Below, in pieces: positions 10,466 to 21,319 of a stretch of DNA of 52,565 bases. Numbering within the stretch: position 1 is the stretch's first letter; every line of letters begins with the position of its first letter. Source of the DNA: an uncultured Actinomycetes bacterium (GTDB taxonomy: Bacteria; Actinomycetota; Actinomycetes; Nanopelagicales; Nanopelagicaceae); the NCBI GenBank assembly GCA_903871555.1, contig CAIQHM010000002.1, positions 1-52,565 of the forward strand, read 5' to 3'. The translations under genes were made by a program, and so were the position numbers. The notes under the pieces are model-generated. The model saw only the letters and a list, made by a program, of their open reading frames with translations. It did no database searches and had not been told where the DNA came from.

Positions 10466-10900
10466 GTGAATTCCCAAAAAATAGAGCGCACCCTGATTCT
10501 GGTAAAACCAGATGGAGTTCGTCGTTCGTTGGTAGGCGAAGTTATTCGTCGTATCGAAAGTAAGGGATACCAAGTTGTTGGCTTAAAAATGATGACACCA
10601 ACACGTGAAATTCTTGCGAAGCATTATGCAGAGCACGAAGGTAAACCATTCTATGAACCACTACTTGAATTTATGTTGTCGGGTCCGATCGTTGCAATTA
10701 TCGCGCAAGGAAATCGCGTAATTGAAGGTTTCAGAAAATTAGCCGGAACAACTGATCCAACAACTGCTGAACCCGGAACTATTCGTGGCGATCTTGCCCG
10801 CGATCAAGGCACAAAAGTTGTTCAAAATATCGTGCATGGTTCGGATTCACCTGAATCATCAGCACGTGAAATTGCAATTTTCTTTCCCGAGTTAAATTAA
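10466..10900 (+). CDS. ndk: Nucleoside diphosphate kinase
   Basis: [21 protein letters not shown] and [16 protein letters not shown] motifs; in-frame GTG at 10466 preferred (TAGACT 7 nt upstream). Confidence 0.95.
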   Translation: MNSQKIERTLILVKPDGVRRSLVGEVIRRIESKGYQVVGLKMMTPTREILAKHYAEHEGKPFYEPLLEFMLSGPIVAIIAQGNRVIEGFRKLAGTTDPTTAEPGTIRGDLARDQGTKVVQNIVHGSDSPESSAREIAIFFPELN

Positions 10901-10914
10901 TTGAAAGGTCTCAA

Positions 10915-11958
10915 ATGAGCAAAAAGAATCCAAATCGCATGTCATTTATCGGCAGAGATATGGCAGTCGACTTAGGAACCGCAAACACACTTGTTTATGT
11001 TCGTGGTCGTGGAATTGTTCTTAATGAGCCAAGCGTTGTTGCAGTAAACCAAGACACTGGTGGAATTCTTGCAGTTGGTCTTGAAGCCAAGCGCATGATC
11101 GGTCGTACTCCAGGAAACATCGTTGCTATTCGTCCACTTAAAGATGGAGTTATCGCGGATTTCGATACGACAGAGCGCATGCTCCGTTACTTCATCCAAA
11201 AAGTGCACCGCCGTCGCTATTTAGCAAAGCCAAGAATTGTGGTCTGTGTTCCATCAGGTATCACTGGTGTTGAACAGCGCGCTGTTAAAGATGCAGGATA
11301 TGCAGCGGGCGCACGCAAGGTTTACATAATTGAAGAGCCAATGGCAGCAGCAATTGGTGCCGGTCTTCCAATTCACGAACCAACCGGAAATATGGTTGTT
11401 GATATTGGTGGCGGAACAACTGAAGTTGCAGTTATTTCACTTGGTGGAATTGTTACCGCACTTTCAATCCGCGTCGGTGGCGATGAGCTAGATCAAGCAA
11501 TTATTGATTGGGTTAAGCGCGAATACTCACTATTACTTGGTGAGCGCACTGCTGAAGAAATCAAGATGGCAATTGGATCTGCTTATCAGTTACCAGGCGA
11601 ACCAGATGCTGAAATCCGCGGTCGCGATCTTGCAACTGGATTACCAAAAACAATTCGGGTTTCTGCTGAAGATATTCGCAAGGCGATGGAAGATCCAGTC
11701 AATCAGATTGTTAACGCAGTAAAAAGCACGCTTGATAAAACGCCACCAGAACTTGCGAGTGATCTAATGGATCGCGGAATTGTTCTAACTGGCGGTGGCG
11801 CACTTCTCCGCGGATTAGATGAACGACTTCGTCATGAAACTGGAATGCCAGTTCATATTAGTGAGCGACCATTGCAAGCTGTTGCCGAAGGTTCAGGCAA
11901 GTGCGTTGAAGAATTCGAAGCCTTAGAAAAGGTTTTGATTTCTGAACCTCGCCGTTAA
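10915..11958 (+). CDS. mreB: Rod shape-determining protein MreB
   Basis: [29 protein letters not shown] actin-like fold signature. Confidence 0.97.
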   Translation: MSKKNPNRMSFIGRDMAVDLGTANTLVYVRGRGIVLNEPSVVAVNQDTGGILAVGLEAKRMIGRTPGNIVAIRPLKDGVIADFDTTERMLRYFIQKVHRRRYLAKPRIVVCVPSGITGVEQRAVKDAGYAAGARKVYIIEEPMAAAIGAGLPIHEPTGNMVVDIGGGTTEVAVISLGGIVTALSIRVGGDELDQAIIDWVKREYSLLLGERTAEEIKMAIGSAYQLPGEPDAEIRGRDLATGLPKTIRVSAEDIRKAMEDPVNQIVNAVKSTLDKTPPELASDLMDRGIVLTGGGALLRGLDERLRHETGMPVHISERPLQAVAEGSGKCVEEFEALEKVLISEPRR

Positions 11959-11970
11959 GGAGATTACAAA

Positions 11971-12915
11971 GTGGCAGCTGGTGGCAACAATCGTTCGCGC
12001 CTTCTGCTTGTAATTCTTCTTGTCACTTCGCTCTTCTTAATTACCCTGGATCTTCGCGGTGTAAGTATCACTAAGAATTCAAGGTCTGCGACTCAAACTC
12101 TTTTAGCTCCAGTGCAACGTGGGGTATCTGATCTCTTTTCACCCGTTGGGAATTTCTTCTCCGATATCAAGAACTTTGGAAATACTAAGGACCAACTTAA
12201 GAATTTGAAGAAAGAGAATGCAAAACTTCGCAAGAAAGTAATCTTTAACAAAGACATTGCAGGTGAACTTAAGAAGTTAAAGAACGTATTAGATCTTGCT
12301 GGAAGAGGCAGCTATAAAGTTGTTTCTGCTCGCGTCATTGGCAAGGGCAGTTCTTCGACTTTTAGTCAGACTATAACAATTGATGCTGGATCCAATGATG
12401 GTGTTAAGAAAGATATGACCGTAATGGGCGAACTCGGTTTAGTCGGAGTTGTAAAGAGCGCTACTTCGACTTCGGCAATTGTTTTGTTAATGAGCGATCC
12501 AACTTTCCGAATTGGGGTTCGCATCGCACGAAGCCAAAGTATTGGTGTCTTAATGGGCGAGGGCGATAACACTTATACGTTGCAATTGCTTGATCCGTCT
12601 GGATCCATTGAAGTGGATGATGTCCTTTTATCTCTTGGTAGTGATAACAACAAACCCTTCGTGCCAGGTTTACCTGTTGGTTATGTGAAATCAGTAAAGA
12701 ACACCAGCGCAACGCTAACTCAAGAAGCAAATGTTAAAAGTTATTCAAATCTTTCAAGCCTCGGAATTGTTTCGGTAATTATCAAGAGCACAAATGGTGG
12801 TCCGAAGGATGCGCTAATTCCACGACCAACACCAACACCAACAACTACGGTTTATGTAACACAACAACCAACTCCAGAAGCTTCTCCATCTGAATCAAGT
12901 AAGGCTAAAAATTGA
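11971..12915 (+). CDS. mreC: Rod shape-determining protein MreC
   Basis: N-terminal TM helix, coiled coil, MreC beta domain; directly after mreB. Confidence 0.92.
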   Translation: MAAGGNNRSRLLLVILLVTSLFLITLDLRGVSITKNSRSATQTLLAPVQRGVSDLFSPVGNFFSDIKNFGNTKDQLKNLKKENAKLRKKVIFNKDIAGELKKLKNVLDLAGRGSYKVVSARVIGKGSSSTFSQTITIDAGSNDGVKKDMTVMGELGLVGVVKSATSTSAIVLLMSDPTFRIGVRIARSQSIGVLMGEGDNTYTLQLLDPSGSIEVDDVLLSLGSDNNKPFVPGLPVGYVKSVKNTSATLTQEANVKSYSNLSSLGIVSVIIKSTNGGPKDALIPRPTPTPTTTVYVTQQPTPEASPSESSKAKN

Positions 12916-13433
12916 GTTGGAGCCGCGCAGGTTTTAGCGCGCTAATCCTCTTTTTCTTCTTTGTTATTCAGGAATCAGCTATATCCAAGATAGATTTTCC
13001 GATCTCGGGTTTCTCACTCTATCTCTGCGCATTACTTGGTTTGATGGCACTGGAAGATAGATTTGGTGCAATCGCGCTTGGATTTATTGGTGGCTTCATT
13101 TTAGATCTTTCGCCATCGACAGATTCACCTTTCGGAAAGTGGGCGCTGATCCTGACGCTTATCGGTTATCTCTTTTCGCGAAACCGCGAGAGCATCGGTG
13201 ATTTCACCGAACGACCAATAGCTTTTATTTTATTTGTATCTGCTGGCGCTACGGCTACCTTAATAATCTTTCTCATCTTTGGTTTGATTCTTGGCGAAAA
13301 CAATGGTTCTGCTCTCTCTAATTTGCAGACCGTTTTCGGAAATGGACTTTGGACTCTGCTATTTTCATCAATCTTGCTTCCAGGATTGGTTAAGTTGCGT
13401 TCATTTACCTTAACTTCTCGAGAGCGTTTATGA
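12912..13433 (+). CDS. mreD: Rod shape-determining protein MreD
   Basis: 173 aa multi-TM protein between mreC and the PBP2 gene, with overlapping ends. Confidence 0.85.
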   Translation: MSWSRAGFSALILFFFFVIQESAISKIDFPISGFSLYLCALLGLMALEDRFGAIALGFIGGFILDLSPSTDSPFGKWALILTLIGYLFSRNRESIGDFTERPIAFILFVSAGATATLIIFLIFGLILGENNGSALSNLQTVFGNGLWTLLFSSILLPGLVKLRSFTLTSRERL

Positions 13434-15514
13434 GTCTTCGCTCTCGATTAAATTTAGTTATTGTTCAAGCGCTAATTATTTCCTTGATGCTTGCGCTAAC
13501 AGGACGGCTATTCTATTTACAAGTGGCCGCAGGAATTAAATACCGGGACGCCGCGCTAAGCATTCAAAGTAGAGATGTAGTAAATCCCGCAATTCGTGGC
13601 GCAATTGTTGATAGTTCTGGAATACCACTTGTAATGGATCGCCCTGGAATGGTTATTTCAGTTGATCGGAGCAAGATCGATAAGTTGCCAGATAAGGGTG
13701 TTGCAGTATTAACTCGAGTAGCGAAGTTAGTTGGAAAAACTCCAGAGAATGTATTTGTTTCAACCAGACTTTGCGGTGAACTGCCAGCGTCAAAGAATGC
13801 AGGTTGTTGGAAAGGAACGCGCTTTCAGCCGATTCCTGTTACGAGAACTGCAACAAAAGAACAAGCCCTAAAAGTTTTAGAGAATTCAGATCTCTTTCCT
13901 GGAATAAACGCGCAATCAGTACCGGTCCGAAGTTATCCATCGATGGCTGGCGAAAATGGCGTACACGTGTTGGGTTATGTCGGCACCGTTAGCGAAACTG
14001 ACTTACAGGATTCGAGCAAGAATTATTATCGCGAAGAAATCATTGGAAAAGATGGACTTGAATTTCAATATGACCAATACCTACGTGGTCGTGCTGGCAT
14101 AAAAACCGTAATCGTTGATCGCAAAGAAGCGGTAACAAAGCAGGCGGTAAGCACTCAACCTGTTGCAGGATTAAATCTTGTGACAAATCTTGACGCTAGA
14201 TTGCAAGCCGCAACTGAGAAGGCCCTAGAAACTTCGGTAAAGAGAGCTCGTTCTATTGGAAACGTTGCGGATGGTGGCGCAGCGATCGTGATGGATGTTA
14301 ATACCGGAAAGATTCTGGCCCTAGCTTCATATCCAACCTATGACCCAAATATTTGGCAGATTGGACTTACACAGAAGCAAGCAACAAATCTATTTAGTGA
14401 GGCATCGGGTGTCCCGGCGCTTAATCGACCACTGCAAGGAATGTATCCACCTGCTTCTACTTTTAAATCCGTTTCAGTCGTGGCGGCGATGAATGCGGGC
14501 TATGACATGAACGCTCTCTATAAATGTCCGGCAAAGGTTCAAGTTGGTAATCGAGAGTTCGCGAACTTTGAAGTTAAATCACAGGGAACGATAAATATGA
14601 AGCGGGCAATTGCGGTTTCCTGCGACACGATTTGGTATCAGATTGCATATGACGAATGGGTTCGAGATGGCGGACTTTCACCAAAATCTGGGTTACACGA
14701 TTACTTCTTCACCGCTGCTCGCGGCTTTGGGTTAGGGAAAATTACCGGTATCGATTTACCGAGCGAGGCTTCAGGTCGACTCCCTGATCGCCAATGGAAA
14801 GAAAATTTCTATCAGGCGAATAAGAATTATTATTGCAATTATAAAACACGCGCCAAGAAATCAGATTTAACGCCATTCTTAATCGAGGTTGCTCGGGAAA
14901 ACTGTCTTGATGGAAATATTATTCGAGCGGGCGATGCTGTTAACTTCTCAATTGGACAGGGCGATACCTTGTTAACTCCAATTCAGATGGTTCAGCTTTA
15001 TGCAGCGATAGCTAATGGTGGGACTATTTATAAACCAGAAGTTGCTCGCGCAGTTGTTAAATCTAATGGCGCAGTTGTCAAAGAATTTGCGCCAGAAGTA
15101 TTAGCAACTGAGGTCTTATCTAAGAAGGCAACAAAATTCTTGCATGAGGCTTTACGAGCCGTAGTTACTGAAGGAACCGCCGCCGGAGTATTTTCTGGAT
15201 TTCCAATTGCAGTGGCTGGAAAAACTGGAACCGGGCAAGTTGTTGGACGAAATGCGAATGGACGCGAGAAAGGTGACACCGCTTGGTTCTCATCATTTGC
15301 TCCTGCAGATAATCCAAAGTATGCAGTTGTTATGGTTGTAAGTCAGGGCGGATTTGGTGCCTCTGTTTCAGCAGTTGGTGTTAAAGATATTTATGCTGCG
15401 CTCTTTGGGGTAGTCGGTGGAAAAGTTGATCCAACAAAAGAAATTTTCCCAAATGGCGTGCCAAGTAAATTGCCCAAAGTTGATCCAAAGAACGCTAAGT
15501 TGGTGAAGCCATGA
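13430..15514 (+). CDS. mrdA: Penicillin-binding protein 2 (elongasome transpeptidase)
   Basis: PBP dimerisation domain plus transpeptidase motifs PPASTFK, SCD and AGKTGTGQ. Confidence 0.94.
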   Translation: MSLRSRLNLVIVQALIISLMLALTGRLFYLQVAAGIKYRDAALSIQSRDVVNPAIRGAIVDSSGIPLVMDRPGMVISVDRSKIDKLPDKGVAVLTRVAKLVGKTPENVFVSTRLCGELPASKNAGCWKGTRFQPIPVTRTATKEQALKVLENSDLFPGINAQSVPVRSYPSMAGENGVHVLGYVGTVSETDLQDSSKNYYREEIIGKDGLEFQYDQYLRGRAGIKTVIVDRKEAVTKQAVSTQPVAGLNLVTNLDARLQAATEKALETSVKRARSIGNVADGGAAIVMDVNTGKILALASYPTYDPNIWQIGLTQKQATNLFSEASGVPALNRPLQGMYPPASTFKSVSVVAAMNAGYDMNALYKCPAKVQVGNREFANFEVKSQGTINMKRAIAVSCDTIWYQIAYDEWVRDGGLSPKSGLHDYFFTAARGFGLGKITGIDLPSEASGRLPDRQWKENFYQANKNYYCNYKTRAKKSDLTPFLIEVARENCLDGNIIRAGDAVNFSIGQGDTLLTPIQMVQLYAAIANGGTIYKPEVARAVVKSNGAVVKEFAPEVLATEVLSKKATKFLHEALRAVVTEGTAAGVFSGFPIAVAGKTGTGQVVGRNANGREKGDTAWFSSFAPADNPKYAVVMVVSQGGFGASVSAVGVKDIYAALFGVVGGKVDPTKEIFPNGVPSKLPKVDPKNAKLVKP

Positions 15515-16662
15515 GTATTTATTCACAACGAACAAGACGCGATCGCTTCCGGGAAAACTTTGTCCAATTCGATCGACTACTGACCTTTTCTGTCGCCGCA
15601 CTACTTCTTATTGGAACGCTCTTAGTTTATGCCGCAACTAGAAATTGGTTTGCAGCGCAAGGTTTAGATCCGCAATATTATTTAAAGCGTCATGTTGTAA
15701 ATATTTTGATCGGTGGCCTACTTGCATATGGAACCACGCTTATCGATTATCGATTATTGCGCGCATATACGCCAATTGTGTGGGGACTTGCAGTTCTTGG
15801 ATTGATAATAGTTTTGATTCCTGGACTTGGAAGCGAAATTAACGGAGCAAAGGCTTGGATTTCTTTTCCAGGTGGCTTCCAAATTCAACCGGCAGAATTA
15901 GCAAAAATTGCAATTATCGTGGGCATCTCCATGATCCTTGCAGAAAAACGAGATGCCGATGCAAATCCAACTGATCAAGATGTCTTTAAGGCTCTTGCAA
16001 TCGCTGCAGTCCCGATAGTTTTAATCTTGCTACAACCCGACTTAGGAACTGTTGTAATTATTAGTGCGGCAATTTTGGCAATAATTGGTACTTCGGGGGC
16101 GCCAACAAGATGGGTTATCGGCCTTCTTGTGCTTGCAGTAATCGGTGGATTTGTCGCCGTTCAAACTGGAGTTGTAGATAAGTACCAAGTTGCAAGGCTG
16201 CAATCATTTGTTGATCCAACCGCTGATCCGCAGGCGACTGGTTATCAACTTCGCCAATCTCGAATCACAATTGGTTCTGGTGGAATTATTGGTAAAGGTT
16301 TATTTAATGGTCCGCAAACTAATGGTCGCTTCGTTCCAGAACAACAGACAGACTTTATCTTTACAGTTGCTGGCGAGGAGCTAGGTTTTGTGGGGAGCGG
16401 ATTTATCTTGCTCTGCTTCACATTATTTTTCTTGCGGGCTTTTGCAATTGCCAGACGAACAAATGATTTATTTGGCAGGTTAGTCTGCGTAGGCGTTATC
16501 GCCTGGTTTGCCTTTCAAACTTTTGAAAATATCGGGATGACTATGGGATTGGTGCCGATGACTGGCGTTCCCTTGCCCTTCATCTCTTATGGTGGATCGA
16601 GCATGTTCGCGAATTTAATCGGCCTGGGATTGATTCAAAACGTCCATTTAAGGACAAGATAA
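15511..16662 (+). CDS. rodA: Rod shape-determining protein RodA (SEDS glycosyltransferase)
   Basis: SEDS family: INGAKAWISFPGGFQIQPAELAKIA and MTGVPLPFISYGGSSM. Confidence 0.95.
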   Translation: MSIYSQRTRRDRFRENFVQFDRLLTFSVAALLLIGTLLVYAATRNWFAAQGLDPQYYLKRHVVNILIGGLLAYGTTLIDYRLLRAYTPIVWGLAVLGLIIVLIPGLGSEINGAKAWISFPGGFQIQPAELAKIAIIVGISMILAEKRDADANPTDQDVFKALAIAAVPIVLILLQPDLGTVVIISAAILAIIGTSGAPTRWVIGLLVLAVIGGFVAVQTGVVDKYQVARLQSFVDPTADPQATGYQLRQSRITIGSGGIIGKGLFNGPQTNGRFVPEQQTDFIFTVAGEELGFVGSGFILLCFTLFFLRAFAIARRTNDLFGRLVCVGVIAWFAFQTFENIGMTMGLVPMTGVPLPFISYGGSSMFANLIGLGLIQNVHLRTR

Positions 16663-16858
16663 GTTAAATATTTCCTGCCCTAAGCGGGGGCGAAGTTGGT
16701 CTTTCCGTGCTTTTTAGGCGATACTTTGACTTAGCATTTCGCGCTCCGAGCGGCCTTAAAGAAGTTGAAGGCCTTAATTACTCGAGGTAGCAGCAGATGC
16801 AAAAGCTTTCAAAAGGAAGTTTTACCAATATTTAGTTTTTAGATGAGGATTTAAGGTT

Positions 16859-19021
16859 ATGGCAATAGTGCCAAAAGGTGCGCGTAAGCGCGCAAGCAAA
16901 AAATCTGCGGCCAAAGCTGCAGTAAATCAAGAGCCAGAAGTAGTAGAAGTTGAATCGGCTGAAAAAGCAGAGAAGAAAACTACTAAGAAATCTGCAGCTC
17001 CAAGTATTCCTGTTCCAATGTTTCAGGCAGCTCCTGAAGCAGTGGCGCCAAAGAAAGTTAAGGCAAAGGTCGCAGATGCTCCTGAAGCATCTGAAGAGAG
17101 CGAAGACTCTGATTCTGAAACAGGCGCACGTCGCCGTCGCCGTGGTGGCCGAGGCCGTCGCCGTGGTGGAAAAGATTCAAGTGAGACATCGCAAGATCGC
17201 GATTCCGATTCTGATGAAGTTTTAGATGCTGGTGCTATTTCAGAAGATGGCGAAGATGGCGAAGATTCCGGATCTGCATCACCACGCCGCAGGCGACGTC
17301 GCCGCGCAAAGGGCGATGGCGTAACACCAGGCGAAACGATTGAAGAAGATGGCGTTATAACTGTTGTAAAGGTAAGAGAACCTAGGGAACGCAAAGCACG
17401 AGAAGATCAACCAACCCGACCAGATCGCGGCGGACGTAATCGCAGTCGTAATGATCGCAATGATCGATCAGATCGCGGTGGCCGCAGTCGTAATGATCGG
17501 GAACCAAGAGATTTTGTTCGCCGTCGCGGAACGGTTATTACTGAATCAGAATTCCTTGCTCGTCGTGAAAATGTTGATCGCCAGATGTTGGTTCGCCAAG
17601 CTGGAGACCGTACTCAGATTGCAGTTCTTGAAGACAAAATCATGGTCGAGCATTATGTAAATCGAAATAGCAATATTTCATATGTTGGAAACGTTTATCT
17701 TGGAAAAGTTCAGAACGTTCTTCCATCAATGGAAGCAGCGTTCGTTGATATTGGTAAGGGCCGAAATGCAGTTCTCTATGCCGGTGAAGTTAACTGGGAT
17801 ACCGCAGGACTTGCAGATGGCGCACCTCGCAAAATTGAACATGTATTAAAGACTGGCCAATCAGTATTAGTTCAAGTAACTAAGGATCCAATCGGTCAAA
17901 AGGGTGCACGTTTAACGAGCCAGATTTCACTTCCAGGTCGTTACTTGGTTTATGTTCCAAGTGGTGAAATGAGCGGAATCAGCCGACGTCTGCCAGATCA
18001 AGAGCGCTCTCGTTTGAAATCTATTCTTAAGAATTTGATTCCAGAAGATGCTGGCGTAATTGTTCGTACTGCATCAGAAGGTGCATCTGAAGAAGAGCTC
18101 GAACGCGATGTCATTCGCCTAAAAGCGCAATGGGAAGATATTGAGAAGAAATCACAAGAATCTGGCACAAATGCGCCAGCACTTCTCTACTCAGAACCAG
18201 ATCTAACTGTCCGCGTAATCCGAGATATCTTCAACGAAGATTTCAATAAGTTAATTGTTCAAGGCGATCAAGCTTGGGAAGATATTAATAATTATCTCGG
18301 CCATATCGCACCTGAATTAACGGCCAAGATTGAGAAGTGGACCGGGGTTCGTGAACTATTCGTTGAAAATCGAATTGAAGAACAGCTCGCAAAGGCCTTT
18401 GATCGTAAGGTTTATCTACCTTCTGGTGGCTCACTTGTTATTGATCGCACTGAAGCGATGATTGTCATCGATGTAAACACTGGAAAATTTATCGGCAAGG
18501 GTGGAAACCTTGAAGAGACTGTAACCAAGAACAACTTGGAAGCGGCTGAAGAAATTGCCCGCCAACTTCGCCTTCGCGATATGGGCGGCATCGTGGTTAT
18601 CGACTTTATTGATATGACTCTCGAATCAAACCGTGATCTTGTGATGCGCCGCCTTATTGAATGTCTTGGCCGTGATCGCACAAAGCACCAAGTTGCTGAA
18701 GTGACTTCACTTGGTTTAGTTCAGATGACACGAAAGCGCGTTGGACAAGGACTTATCGAAGCATTCTCTACAACTTGTGAAAGTTGTGGTGGTCGTGGAA
18801 TTCATATCCATTCCGAACCTGTTAAAAAGGTTGCGTTAGAAAAAGATATGGAACAACGTTATGTGCCTCAGGTTCATGAAGATGAGACCGAAGAGGTCCA
18901 ATCAGATGAAGCTGAATCAGTTGAAGAAACAGTGGAAATCGAAAAGGTTGCAGAAGTTAAGGCTCCTGCGCCAAAGCGTCGCCGCCGGGCCGTTAGTACT
19001 GGTGTGATTACGCCTGAATAG
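16859..19021 (+). CDS. rne: Ribonuclease E/G family protein
   Basis: Arg-rich N-terminal extension, S1-like domain, catalytic core VIDVNTGKFIGKGGNLEETVTKNNLEAAEEIARQLRLRDMGGIVVIDFIDM and Zn-link CESCGGRG. Confidence 0.93.
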   Translation: MAIVPKGARKRASKKSAAKAAVNQEPEVVEVESAEKAEKKTTKKSAAPSIPVPMFQAAPEAVAPKKVKAKVADAPEASEESEDSDSETGARRRRRGGRGRRRGGKDSSETSQDRDSDSDEVLDAGAISEDGEDGEDSGSASPRRRRRRRAKGDGVTPGETIEEDGVITVVKVREPRERKAREDQPTRPDRGGRNRSRNDRNDRSDRGGRSRNDREPRDFVRRRGTVITESEFLARRENVDRQMLVRQAGDRTQIAVLEDKIMVEHYVNRNSNISYVGNVYLGKVQNVLPSMEAAFVDIGKGRNAVLYAGEVNWDTAGLADGAPRKIEHVLKTGQSVLVQVTKDPIGQKGARLTSQISLPGRYLVYVPSGEMSGISRRLPDQERSRLKSILKNLIPEDAGVIVRTASEGASEEELERDVIRLKAQWEDIEKKSQESGTNAPALLYSEPDLTVRVIRDIFNEDFNKLIVQGDQAWEDINNYLGHIAPELTAKIEKWTGVRELFVENRIEEQLAKAFDRKVYLPSGGSLVIDRTEAMIVIDVNTGKFIGKGGNLEETVTKNNLEAAEEIARQLRLRDMGGIVVIDFIDMTLESNRDLVMRRLIECLGRDRTKHQVAEVTSLGLVQMTRKRVGQGLIEAFSTTCESCGGRGIHIHSEPVKKVALEKDMEQRYVPQVHEDETEEVQSDEAESVEETVEIEKVAEVKAPAPKRRRRAVSTGVITPE

Positions 19022-19047
19022 GGCGGAATAGCTCAGTTCTGGTCAGT

Positions 19048-19077
19048 TTGACCTGAAGGCTAGGCGTTCCGTATCCT
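19048..19077 (+). promoter_or_regulatory. Predicted promoter for rplU-rpmA (-35 TTGACC, 18 bp, -10 TATCCT)
   Basis: TTGACC at 19048-19053, TATCCT at 19072-19077; the -35 lies inside an inverted repeat GGTCA-GTT-TGACC (19041-19053). Confidence 0.55.
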
Positions 19078-19085
19078 TACCCTCT

Positions 19086-19099
19086 GCCAGTTTCCTGGC
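19086..19099 (+). other. Small hairpin in the rplU 5' UTR (GCCAG-TTTC-CTGGC)
   Basis: Perfect 5-bp stem followed by TAGCTTTATTTATT; leader or weak terminator. Confidence 0.35.
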
Positions 19100-19148
19100 T
19101 AGCTTTATTTATTACTTAGTTAACAAATGCATTTGGAAAGGTGTCACC

Positions 19149-19457
19149 GTGTACGCGATTGTAAAAGCAGGCGGCCGTCAAGAGAAGGTTGCCGTTGGCG
19201 ACACAGTTATTGTGGATCGCATTGATGCGAAAGCCGGTGCAGCTGTTTCATTCCCAGCGCTACTAGTTGTTGAAGGCGCAAACATTACTTCTGATGCTAA
19301 AGCACTTGCTGGTGTAAAAGTTACTGGCGAAATTGTTGAAGAGCTAAAGGGTCCAAAGATCGACATCCTTCGTTACAAGAACAAGACCGGCTATCGCCGT
19401 CGTCAAGGTTTCCGTTCCCAACTTACGCGCGTGAAGATCACCGCGATTACGAAATAA
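19149..19457 (+). CDS. rplU: 50S ribosomal protein L21
   Basis: [20 protein letters not shown]...[24 protein letters not shown] start. Confidence 0.97.
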   Translation: MYAIVKAGGRQEKVAVGDTVIVDRIDAKAGAAVSFPALLVVEGANITSDAKALAGVKVTGEIVEELKGPKIDILRYKNKTGYRRRQGFRSQLTRVKITAITK

Positions 19458-19473
19458 GGCAGGCGAATAAAAA

Positions 19474-19737
19474 ATGGCAAGTAAAAAGGGAGTCTCCTCA
19501 ACTCGTAACGGTCGCGATTCAAATGCGCAGTACCTTGGTATCAAGCGTTACGCAGGACAGATTGTTAAGAGCGGGGAAATCTTGGTTCGCCAACGCGGAA
19601 CAGTTTTTCACCCAGGACAAAATGTAGGTATCGGTAAGGACGACACACTGTTTGCTCTATCTGCAGGCGAAGTTGCTTTCGGTCGCGCTCGCGGTCGCAA
19701 AGTTGTGAATATCGTTCCCGTAGCTGTAGTCGCCTAA
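19474..19737 (+). CDS. rpmA: 50S ribosomal protein L27
   Basis: [30 protein letters not shown]27 signature. Confidence 0.97.
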   Translation: MASKKGVSSTRNGRDSNAQYLGIKRYAGQIVKSGEILVRQRGTVFHPGQNVGIGKDDTLFALSAGEVAFGRARGRKVVNIVPVAVVA

Positions 19738-19753
19738 CCCGCGGTTAAATTTT

Positions 19754-19787
19754 TGCGGGCCCGCGACAAGCGGGCCCGCATTTTTAT
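19754..19787 (+). terminator. Strong Rho-independent terminator after rpmA
   Basis: TGCGGGCCCG-cgacaag-CGGGCCCGCA stem followed by TTTTTATTT. Confidence 0.9.
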
Positions 19788-19828
19788 TTATTAAAGAAGT
19801 TTTTTAAAGAGATGAAAGGAGAAGTGAA

Positions 19829-21319
19829 ATGGCAACATTCGTTGACCGCGTAACTCTCCATGCATTTGCCGGCAGTGGCGGAGATGGGTGCGTTTCCATT
19901 CACCGCGAAAAGTTCAAGCCACTTGGTGGCCCAGATGGCGGCAATGGCGGTCGTGGCGGCGATGTAATTCTTATCGTTGATCAAGACACCACAACACTTT
20001 TAGATTTCCACCATTCACCACATCGCCGCGGAACAAATGGTTCCCTTGGTTATGGCGATTATTGCAATGGCCGCGAAGGTAAAGATTTAACTCTGCATGT
20101 TCCAAATGGCACAGTTGTAAAAGATGTGCACGGAACTGTTCTTGCAGATTTAGTTGGATTCGGAACACGTTTCATCGCAGCTCAAGGCGGTAAAGGTGGA
20201 CTGGGAAATGCTGGCCTATCTTCATCGAAACGTCGCGCACCAGGCTTTGCACTTAAAGGTGAGCCAGGTGAAGAGCGCACTCTTATTCTTGAACTCAAGA
20301 GCGTTGCAGATATTGGTTTAATTGGTTTTCCATCAGCCGGAAAATCTTCACTTATTGCATCTATCTCTTCTGCCAAACCAAAGATTGCTGACTATCCATT
20401 CACAACGCTTGCACCAAACCTTGGTGTTGTCCAAGCAGGAGACACTCGCTTCACTGTTGCAGATGTTCCAGGTTTAATTCCTGGCGCTTCAGAGGGCAAA
20501 GGACTTGGTCTGGAATTCTTGCGTCACGTTGAACGTTGCGCAGCACTTGTACACGTATTGGATTGTGGAACCTTAGAAACAGATCGCGATCCAGTTAAAG
20601 ACTTCGACATTATTGAAGAAGAACTTTCACATTACGGCGGCCTTTCAGAGCGCCCACGTTTGATTGCGTTAAATAAAGTTGATTTACCTGATGGAAAAGC
20701 TATGGCTGATATGGTCCAACCAATTTTGGAAGCGCGCGGATACCAGGTTTACCAAATTTCCGCGGCATCACATATTGGTTTAACTGAACTTAATTATGCA
20801 ATGGCAAGAATTATTCAAGAGGCTCGTAAAGCTGAAGCTCTCGTTGAAAAAGCACGAATTGTTCTGCGCCCTGTCGCCGTTGGAAATTCTGGATTTACTG
20901 TTACTGCAAATACTGATGGTTCATTCACTGTATTAGGTGACAAGCCAGTTCGTTGGGTAAAGCAGACTGATTTTGGTAACACTGAAGCAATTGGTTATTT
21001 AGCAGATCGACTTGCAACTCTGGGAGTTGAAAAAGAGCTATTCAAAAAGGGTGCGAAAGCTAAGGATGAAGTTCGAATTGGTGAAGGCGATAACGCAGTC
21101 ATCTTCGATTGGGAACCATCAATTGAAGCTGGCGCAGAACTACTTGCTGGACCTCGAGGTGGCGATTTACGTTTGGAATCACCTTGGGCTGGCCGTTACA
21201 CCGAAGATTTAGTTGATGATCAATTAAGTGATGATGAAATCGCAATGCAATGGGAATACAACACCGAGAATCCAAAAGATCCACGCGTAGTTGTGGATGC
21301 GAAAACGGAGGATAACTAA
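19829..21319 (+). CDS. obgE: Obg family GTPase
   Basis: Gly-rich Obg fold, G1 [26 protein letters not shown]-terminal OCT domain. Confidence 0.96.
   Translation: MATFVDRVTLHAFAGSGGDGCVSIHREKFKPLGGPDGGNGGRGGDVILIVDQDTTTLLDFHHSPHRRGTNGSLGYGDYCNGREGKDLTLHVPNGTVVKDVHGTVLADLVGFGTRFIAAQGGKGGLGNAGLSSSKRRAPGFALKGEPGEERTLILELKSVADIGLIGFPSAGKSSLIASISSAKPKIADYPFTTLAPNLGVVQAGDTRFTVADVPGLIPGASEGKGLGLEFLRHVERCAALVHVLDCGTLETDRDPVKDFDIIEEELSHYGGLSERPRLIALNKVDLPDGKAMADMVQPILEARGYQVYQISAASHIGLTELNYAMARIIQEARKAEALVEKARIVLRPVAVGNSGFTVTANTDGSFTVLGDKPVRWVKQTDFGNTEAIGYLADRLATLGVEKELFKKGAKAKDEVRIGEGDNAVIFDWEPSIEAGAELLAGPRGGDLRLESPWAGRYTEDLVDDQLSDDEIAMQWEYNTENPKDPRVVVDAKTEDN

Noticed and set aside
19022-19036. GGCGGAATAGCTCAG resembles the 5' end of a tRNA
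   Set aside because: No anticodon arm or GGTTCGAATCC-type T-arm follows; the stretch is better explained by the rplU promoter and inverted repeat.
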